Origin: Vibrio porteresiae DSM 19223
GTDB lineage: Bacteria; Pseudomonadota; Gammaproteobacteria; Enterobacterales; Vibrionaceae
Direction of reading: 5' to 3'
NCBI RefSeq assembly: GCF_024347055.1
Contig: NZ_AP024895.1
Span: 2,604,001 to 2,668,000 of the forward strand
DNA: 64,000 bases
Within the stretch, counting starts at the first letter, position 1. Every line of letters starts with the position of its first letter. Below the pieces are notes generated by a model. That model ran no database searches and was not told where the DNA came from. It saw nothing but the letters and a program-made list of their open reading frames with translations. Of the stretch, positions 59,308 to 64,000 are shown in pieces. The position numbers and the translations under genes were made by a program.

Positions 59308-59318
59308 TGGGATGAAAA

Positions 59319-59828
59319 ATGACAAAAAGAATTGCTACGATTATCTTTCTGATATCATTAATTTTTTCTGCCTGGTTATACCTCGACAGTGATCTCAAAG
59401 TAGAACAACTGCTCTCTTCAAGAGAGTGGCAGTCTCGTATCGTGACTAAATTGGAAAGCGATCGTTCCGTTGGCCCATTAACTCGGGTCGATGTGTCATC
59501 CAACATGAAATACTTACCTAATGGTAACTATATTCGTGTTTCTGTGATGCGATTGTTCGCTCAACAGTCAAAAGAGCCAGATAGCGTGATCAATATATCT
59601 GAAACAGGGGATTGGGACGTCAGTGATAATTACCTTTTAGTGACACCAAAACAGTTTAAGGACGTTTCTAATAGCAAAAGCAGCGACTTTACCCCTGATC
59701 AACTTAAGCTGATCACCCAGTTCTTTAAATTAGATGCAGAACAAAGCCGTCGCATTGATATCGTCAATGATAAGACTTTACTACTGACTAGCTTGAGTCA
59801 CGGTTCTCAGGTGCTGTTTAGTAACTAG
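59319..59828 (+). CDS. toxS: ToxR-stabilising membrane protein ToxS
   Basis: 169 residues: one N-terminal membrane helix (about 5-20, IATIIFLISLIFSAWLYL) and a periplasmic domain that, in V. cholerae, pairs with the ToxR periplasmic domain and protects it from proteolysis. Typical segments are REWQSRIVTKLESD and LTRVDVSSNMKYLPNG. Co-transcribed with toxR. Confidence 0.95.
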   Translation: MTKRIATIIFLISLIFSAWLYLDSDLKVEQLLSSREWQSRIVTKLESDRSVGPLTRVDVSSNMKYLPNGNYIRVSVMRLFAQQSKEPDSVINISETGDWDVSDNYLLVTPKQFKDVSNSKSSDFTPDQLKLITQFFKLDAEQSRRIDIVNDKTLLLTSLSHGSQVLFSN

Positions 59829-59852
59829 TTAAATTCGAAAAGGGATCACCTC

Positions 59853-59873
59853 AAGGGCAGCAACGCTGCCCTT
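59853..59873 (+). terminator. Hairpin terminator of toxRS
   Basis: AAGGGCAGC and GCTGCCCTT pair around AAC. TCTGTTTAT follows; the T-tract is modest. It is only 11 nt before the next gene. Confidence 0.7.
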
Positions 59874-59884
59874 CTGTTTATATT

Positions 59885-60643
59885 ATGGACTGGATAAATT
59901 CACTTGGCCTTTTCATCGGCTCATACTTATCAAACACCCTTGCCGCACTCTCTGGCGGCGGGGCTGGTTTACTGCAATTTCCTTTGCTTATTTTCTTAGG
60001 ACTGCCTTTTTCACAAGCCCTTGCAACCCATAAAGTCGCTAGTGTCGCCCTAGGTTTAGGCGCAGCGTTTACTCACATTCGCCATCGCAATATTCCTTTA
60101 GGGATGGCAACCTACGTGACTTTAGTAGGACTTGTTGGCGTGGTTATTGGAGCCAATATCGTAGTTTATATCCCTGAACAAGCCGCCAAAATGATGTTGG
60201 GGGCTATGATTTTGGGCTTAGGCATCTACTCACGTCTTAAAAAGTCACTTGGTCAAGAAGAGCAACCGATTCGTCGCGATGCGATGGGAATGCTTTGGGG
60301 AGCGCCATTACTCATTTTCATTGGCATTATTAATGGGTCTCTAGCTGCTGGCTCTGGGCTGTTAGTCACCCTGTATGTTGTCCGCTGGTTTGGTTATAGC
60401 TATAAACAAGCCATTGCTATCACTATGTTTTGCGTTGGTTTTATCTGGAATGGTATCGGTGGTATTGCTGTGGCACACGCTGGGGCGCCTATTTACTGGC
60501 CTTGGTTACCGATTTTGTTACTCGGCTCTTTTGTTGGTGGCAGCACTGGTGCGTATCTTGCCAATCGCTATAGTAACCGAGTGATTAAAATCATATTCGA
60601 AGTGATCACCGTCGTAGTTGGGATCAAGCTATTAGTTGGCTAG
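59885..60643 (+). CDS. TauE/SafE-family membrane permease
   Basis: A 252-residue protein with about eight hydrophobic segments. AALSGGGAGLLQFPLLIFLGLPFSQALATHKVA (about 19-51) and NGSLAAGSGLLVTLYVVRWFGYSYKQAIA are the two family repeats. TauE/SafE proteins move sulfite, sulfoacetate or other organic anions; the substrate here is unknown. It lacks a strong ribosome site. The next gene begins 45 nt after the stop, so the two may be co-transcribed. Confidence 0.8.
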   Translation: MDWINSLGLFIGSYLSNTLAALSGGGAGLLQFPLLIFLGLPFSQALATHKVASVALGLGAAFTHIRHRNIPLGMATYVTLVGLVGVVIGANIVVYIPEQAAKMMLGAMILGLGIYSRLKKSLGQEEQPIRRDAMGMLWGAPLLIFIGIINGSLAAGSGLLVTLYVVRWFGYSYKQAIAITMFCVGFIWNGIGGIAVAHAGAPIYWPWLPILLLGSFVGGSTGAYLANRYSNRVIKIIFEVITVVVGIKLLVG

Positions 60644-60661
60644 AGATAGTTGGCTAGAGAT
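60633..60661 (+). repeat. 14-bp tandem duplication at the end of the TauE/SafE gene
   Basis: TAGTTGGCTAGAGA occurs at 60633-60646 and again at 60647-60660. The first copy spans the stop codon region of the permease. A degenerate third copy (TAGGTTAGAGATTA) lies near 60667. Confidence 0.75.
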
Positions 60662-60688
60662 TATTGTAGGTTAGAGATTAGCGGGATA

Positions 60689-60985
60689 ATGATGAAAAAA
60701 GCGATCATTGATATTTATTACTGTCGTCAATGTAACTGGATGCTTCGTGCCAGTTGGATGGCTCAAGAACTGCTGCATACTTTTAGTGAAGAATTGGAAA
60801 CTGTTGCCTTACATCCTGATACGGGCGGCCATTTTGAAATTCTATGCAATGGCAAAACCATTTGGGAACGTAAAGCAGATGGTGGTTTTCCTGAAGCAAA
60901 AGTGCTTAAACAACGTGTCAGAGATGAAATTGATCCTGAGCGTGACTTAGGCCATGCCGATCGTGTCTTGCCATCTGAGCAATAA
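60689..60985 (+). CDS. Rdx/SelW-like thioredoxin-fold protein
   Basis: 98 residues. IDIYYCRQCNWMLRASWMAQELL begins with the CxxC redox motif (near residues 10-13) of the SelT/SelW/SelH (Rdx) family, and GGFPEAKVLKQRVRDEI is the conserved later block. The first position is Cys, not selenocysteine. Redox function is assumed for the family but the partner is unknown. Two ATGs in a row (60689, 60692) can serve as start; AGCGGGA is a weak ribosome site. Confidence 0.82.
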   Translation: MMKKAIIDIYYCRQCNWMLRASWMAQELLHTFSEELETVALHPDTGGHFEILCNGKTIWERKADGGFPEAKVLKQRVRDEIDPERDLGHADRVLPSEQ

Positions 60986-61000
60986 CGTTGGCGATGAGAG

Positions 61001-61032
61001 ATGAGGATTCATCTTTAATGTGGAATCCTCAT
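61001..61032. terminator. Bidirectional hairpin between the Rdx gene and yfcE
   Basis: ATGAGGATTC and GAATCCTCAT form a 10-bp stem with a 12-nt loop, between convergent genes. No long T-tract. Confidence 0.55.
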
Positions 61033-61037
61033 TCTCG

Positions 61038-61586
61038 TTAGGCAAGGCAAGTTGCAACTAATGTTTCACCATCAAACGTAATGACTGATAGTTTATCGTT
61101 TTCCAATAATCCGTAGCTGGCTGGTAAACCATTTCTGGGAAAGGTGACCGAGCCTGGATTAAAAATAATGGTTTTATCGATTTTTTCTGCAACGGGGACG
61201 TGAGTGTGTCCATGCGCAATCACATCATTTTCTCTTAATGGTGGTTGCTTGTTTTGATTGTAAAGATGACCATGCGTCAAAAACAGGCGCTGTCCATTTT
61301 CCAGCAGTACCCAGGCGTAATCGCTCATCATCGGAAAGTTGAGCAGCATCTGATCAACTTCACTGTCGCAATTACCACGCACTGCAATAATTTTATCGGC
61401 ATACTGATTGAGCAGATTGGCGACTTCAGGAGGATTATATCCCTCTGGAATCGGGTTACGGGGGCCGTGATTGAGTAAATCTCCAAGTAAGACTAATGTC
61501 TGTGCACCAGATTGAGCGAACAGGGTTAAAGTACGCTGTGTAGCGGGCAAAGATCCATGGAGATCGGATGCAAAAAACAGTTTCAT
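61038..61586 (-). CDS. yfcE: YfcE-type metallophosphodiesterase
   Basis: A 182-residue calcineurin-like phosphoesterase. The five metal-binding blocks are present: SDLHG (about 7-11), GDLLNHGPRN, RGNCDSEVD, THGH and GHTHVP. E. coli YfcE cleaves model phosphodiesters; the natural substrate is unknown. GAGAGG lies ahead of the ATG at 61586. Confidence 0.93.
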   Translation of the reverse strand: MKLFFASDLHGSLPATQRTLTLFAQSGAQTLVLLGDLLNHGPRNPIPEGYNPPEVANLLNQYADKIIAVRGNCDSEVDQMLLNFPMMSDYAWVLLENGQRLFLTHGHLYNQNKQPPLRENDVIAHGHTHVPVAEKIDKTIIFNPGSVTFPRNGLPASYGLLENDKLSVITFDGETLVATCLA

Positions 61587-61756
61587 AAGCTACCTCTCTA
61601 ATACTCAAGCATTGTACGGATTTTTAAATGGAACGCCACCCACACTATTCTCTTCGCAGCATGAAACAACTAGCGTATGATCCGCTGTAACGATCTATAT
61701 TCTCTTCTTTATCATCACTCACTTTTCCGGCACATGGGCAACGGCAGGGAGGCATA

Positions 61757-62671
61757 ATGAAAATTCTGATTACCGGTGGTACTGGCCTGATTGGCAAAGA
61801 ATTAGCCAAATTGATCATGACACATGAATTGGTCGTACTTACTCGTAATCCTTATCGGGCAAGACAGCAACTGTCTTACATTAACCACGATAAGATAAAG
61901 TTTATCCATACACTTGAAGATCTTAACGATCTCAATAGCTATGATGCCGTTATCAACCTTGCTGGCGAACCTATTGCCGATAAGCGTTGGACCAAAAAGC
62001 AAAAACAAGCCATTTGTGATAGTCGCTGGAATATTACCCAAAAATTAGCCAATTTGATCAAAGCCAGTCAAACACCTCCCAAAGTGTTCATTAGTGGCTC
62101 AGCGGTTGGTTATTATGGGAATGATTCAACGGGTACGTTTGATGAACACAATGATATTCACAACGAACGTTTCTCTCACTATGTCTGCGCTAATTGGGAA
62201 AAAATTGCTCTAAGTGCTCAGAGTGAGAATACTCGAGTGGTGTTACTCAGAACTGGCGTTGTACTTTCTACTCACGGGGGGGCATTGAAAAAAATGTTAC
62301 TCCCTTATCAGTTAGGTTTGGGTGGTACCATAGGCAATGGAAAACAGTATTTGCCTTGGATTCATATGGTCGACATGGTTAGAGCCATTGTGTATTTGCT
62401 CGAAAGCCCTCAAGCACATGGCGCATTTAACCTTGTCGCTCCACATCCAACCACCAATAAAGAATTTGGCCGCACCCTTGCCCATTGTTTAAACCGCCCA
62501 CATGTGTTGTTTACTCCCAAGTGGTTGATTAAATTACTGATGGGGGAATCGTCAGAATTGCTCATTGACAGTATTGGTGCCAAACCTAAACGATTGAATG
62601 ACATTGGCTTTCAATTTCATTTCACGCGCATAGAAGCCGCTTTGCGTAACCTATTACATTTGAATCATTAA
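61757..62671 (+). CDS. yfcH: TIGR01777-family NAD(P)-dependent epimerase-like protein
   Basis: A 304-residue extended SDR protein. ITGGTGLIGKELAKLI (about 4-19) is the Rossmann loop. AVINLAGEPIADKRWTKKQK, SGSAVGYYGN and VLLRTGVVLSTHGGALKKML are characteristic. The substrate is unknown. AGGGAGG precedes the ATG. The broken SDR gene follows after 15 nt. Confidence 0.92.
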   Translation: MKILITGGTGLIGKELAKLIMTHELVVLTRNPYRARQQLSYINHDKIKFIHTLEDLNDLNSYDAVINLAGEPIADKRWTKKQKQAICDSRWNITQKLANLIKASQTPPKVFISGSAVGYYGNDSTGTFDEHNDIHNERFSHYVCANWEKIALSAQSENTRVVLLRTGVVLSTHGGALKKMLLPYQLGLGGTIGNGKQYLPWIHMVDMVRAIVYLLESPQAHGAFNLVAPHPTTNKEFGRTLAHCLNRPHVLFTPKWLIKLLMGESSELLIDSIGAKPKRLNDIGFQFHFTRIEAALRNLLHLNH

Positions 62672-62686
62672 GTAAGGTATATCGCC

Positions 62687-63526
62687 GTGACAGCATCCCA
62701 TCCTCTTTCAATTCTGATTACTGGTTGTTCTAGTGGTATCGGCTATATGGCCGCTCATGAGCTCAATAAACGCGGCTATGAAGTGATCGCCTCTTGTCGC
62801 CATTCTGATGATGTCCAACGCCTCATAGATGAAGGCCTGACTTGTATTCAGATCGATTTAGCTGATGAGCAGAGCATCGATAACGGTGTGAAACTGGCAT
62901 TGGCATTGACTGACAACAGACTTAATGCACTGTTTAATAATGGCGCTTACGGACTGCCTGGGGCATTAGAGGACCTATCGACTCAAGGATTGAGAGAACA
63001 ATTTAATACGAACTTTTTTGGTTGGCATCATCTGACCACGCAACTGATTCCTCATTTTCGCCAGCAGAGCTATGCTCGCATTGTTCAAAATAGTTCTGTG
63101 CTTGGATTCGCCGCGATGAAATATCGGGGCGCTTATAACAGTTCATAATTTGCTATTGAAGGCTGGACTGACACCCTGCGTCTTGAATTGGCCAACACCA
63201 ATATTCGTATCTCGCTCATTGAACCTGGCGCTATTGAGACCCAGTTTAGGGCCAATGCGTTACGTGCTTTTAAACAATGGATCGACATTGACCACAGTGT
63301 GCATCAACAAGAGTATCAAAGTCAGATTGATCGTTTATCTCGTACTCATTCACGTAACAAGTACGCACTTCCAGCAGAAAGCTGTTTACCATCGATCATT
63401 CATGCACTTGAAGCAGACAACCCTAAGTTAAGATATCGAATCACCAAACCAACCAAGATGATTGCCATACTCAAACGGCTGCTACCGGGAAAAACGATCG
63501 ATAAGATCTTATTAAAATCTTCTTAA
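62687..63526 (+). pseudogene. Short-chain dehydrogenase interrupted by an ochre stop at the catalytic lysine
   Basis: The reading frame from GTG 62687 to TAA 63524-63526 would code for 279 residues. ITGCSSGIG (about 10-18) binds the cofactor, NNGAYG replaces the usual NNAG, and IVQNSSVLG holds the catalytic Ser. In the active-site motif YxxxK, the Tyr is at 150 (AYNSS) but the codon at 63146-63148, where Lys is expected, is TAA. Translation in the same frame then goes on as a normal SDR: FAIEGWTDTLRLELANTN, IEPGAIETQF. A single A-to-T change (AAA to TAA) explains it. No frameshift is needed. A truncated 153-residue product would lack the catalytic lysine. Sequencing error remains possible. 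Confidence 0.85.
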
Positions 63527-63610
63527 AAGATAACATTGTCATTAATCGTTCATAATTTGCACTCATAATCGATCCTGTTTCTTACCCTATTGATCTTTCT
63601 GAGAGCCGTT

Positions 63611-63676
63611 ATGACCCTGAATCAGTGGAACTGGCTTGGTGTTATGGTCGTGGTCGCACTGTTCCTCGCGTTTTAA
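63611..63676 (+). CDS. Possible 21-residue single-pass membrane peptide
   Basis: An ATG at 63611 opens 21 codons ending in TAA at 63674-63676. The peptide has a short polar start (MTLNQWNW) and then a run of hydrophobic residues (LGVMVVVALFLAF), like known small membrane proteins. GAGAG lies 6-10 nt ahead as a ribosome site. A strong hairpin 22 nt after the stop could end its transcript. No homologue is recognised. Chance is possible for such a short frame. Confidence 0.4.
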   Translation: MTLNQWNWLGVMVVVALFLAF

Positions 63677-63697
63677 TACCAGTCGTCACAATTAACG

Positions 63698-63743
63698 ATC
63701 CCTTTCCAACGCCAATTATTAACAAGGCATATTGGAAAGGGAT
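63698..63743 (+). terminator. Long-stem hairpin ahead of cnoX
   Basis: ATCCCTTTCCAA and TTGGAAAGGGAT form a perfect 12-bp stem; a nested GCC/GGC pair continues it. TTTATTTTCT follows on the plus strand. Confidence 0.65.
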
Positions 63744-63833
63744 GTTTATTTTCTCACATCCGTAAACTTGCCTTGAAAAACGAATCACTTTGCCCCATTT
63801 TAGGAAAAAAGTGCGACGTTATAAGGATTTGCT

Positions 63834-64000
63834 ATGCAATCACCATACATTATCGATGTGAGCCAAACCAATTTTCATCAAGTGCTAGAAAGCTCTGCTC
63901 ACACGCCTATTCTGTTTTATTTTTGGGCACCGATGAGTCAAGAGAGTGCTCAGTTGTTGCCACAAGTACAGCAATTGGCGCAGAAATACGATGGCGCATT
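63834..64000 (+). CDS. cnoX: Chaperedoxin CnoX (YbbN), N-terminal part
   Basis: The first 55 residues are visible before the right edge. The region reads YIIDVSQTNFHQVLE followed by PILFYFWAPMSQES and LAQKYDGA, a thioredoxin fold in which the WCxxC redox motif is lost (WAPMSQES). This matches YbbN/CnoX, a thioredoxin-like protein with C-terminal TPRs that protects substrates during oxidative stress and hands them to GroEL/DnaK. AAGGA lies 10 nt before the ATG. The C-terminal half is outside the window. Confidence 0.83.
   Translation, partial: MQSPYIIDVSQTNFHQVLESSAHTPILFYFWAPMSQESAQLLPQVQQLAQKYDGA

Larger units (their letters stand above)
63527..63833. other. Intergenic region ahead of cnoX
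   Basis: About 307 bases between the broken SDR gene and cnoX. It holds a possible 21-residue reading frame and a strong hairpin (both listed separately). No other feature was recognised. Confidence 0.5.

Noticed and set aside
60716..60745. Possible selenoprotein because the gene is of the SelW/Rdx family.
   Set aside because: The redox motif reads C-R-Q-C with normal Cys codons and there is no in-frame TGA.
63146..63148. Stop-codon recoding (pyrrolysine or selenocysteine) at the SDR active site.
   Set aside because: The codon is TAA, not TAG or TGA, and no stem-loop typical of recoding is seen. A point mutation from AAA is the simplest explanation.

Overview
The window is a stretch of core chromosome from a Vibrio (Gammaproteobacteria, Vibrionaceae). 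The markers are specific: toxR-toxS divergent from htpG, luxO-luxU with a Qrr sRNA divergent from luxO, motY of the Na+-driven flagellar motor, a HubP/FimV polar hub protein, and a nagE without a IIA domain next to nagA-nagC. As far as I recall, the gene order follows V. cholerae chromosome I around luxO, rsx, hubP and toxR. I see no prophage, transposase, integrase, CRISPR array or restriction/defence island. Almost all of the window is housekeeping DNA.

Layout. 1-2.5 kb (minus): asmA (cut by the window edge), udk and apbC/mrp, with hairpin terminators behind the last two. 2.7-5.8 kb (plus): metG and an unrecognised membrane-anchored protein. 5.8-9.7 kb (minus): udp behind a perfect CRP site, zntA behind a ZntR-type promoter with a 20-bp spacer, and a two-CBS-domain protein. 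9.8-12.8 kb (minus): moaABCDE under a molybdenum-cofactor riboswitch. 12.9-15.8 kb: yvcK-like gene (plus), luxU and luxO (minus), then qrr1 (plus) with LuxO boxes and a sigma-54 promoter. 15.8-18.6 kb: uvrB (minus), a gene-free AT-rich segment with DnaA boxes, and tRNA-Asn. 19.0-26.3 kb (plus): rsxABCDGE, nth and gloA. 26.4-30.2 kb: a Fur-box gene, motY (minus), rnt and a Na+/H+ antiporter-type permease. 30.5-43.3 kb (minus): glnS, hubP, truA, accD, folC, dedD, cvpA and purF in transcription order. 43.5-48 kb: nagE divergent from nagA-nagC. 48-54 kb: CPA2-type antiporter, asnB, rfaH (minus) and a POT peptide permease. 54.2-58.1 kb (minus): hemH, adk and htpG. 58.4-64 kb: toxRS, a TauE/SafE permease, a Rdx/SelW-like protein, yfcE (minus), yfcH, a broken short-chain dehydrogenase, a possible 21-residue membrane peptide, and the start of cnoX (ybbN).

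How the parts work together. LuxO-P, charged through LuxU, would drive qrr1 with sigma-54. RsxABCDGE is a membrane electron-transfer complex that in E. coli keeps SoxR reduced. NagE, NagA and NagC import, deacetylate and sense N-acetylglucosamine. The moa cluster makes molybdopterin and is sensed by its own product at the riboswitch. HubP organises the flagellated pole, where MotY anchors the stator. ToxR/ToxS is the membrane transcription regulator pair.

I did not find a new multi-gene system. The observations most worth checking are: an SDR gene whose catalytic lysine codon reads as an ochre stop, with the frame otherwise intact (63,146); a DnaA-box cluster beside an AT-rich block between uvrB and tRNA-Asn; the two-length repeat array in HubP and the 129-bp repeat array in RsxC; a triple 11-bp repeat ahead of toxR; a Fur box filling the promoter spacer of an uncharacterised gene next to motY; and a candidate 21-aa membrane peptide.
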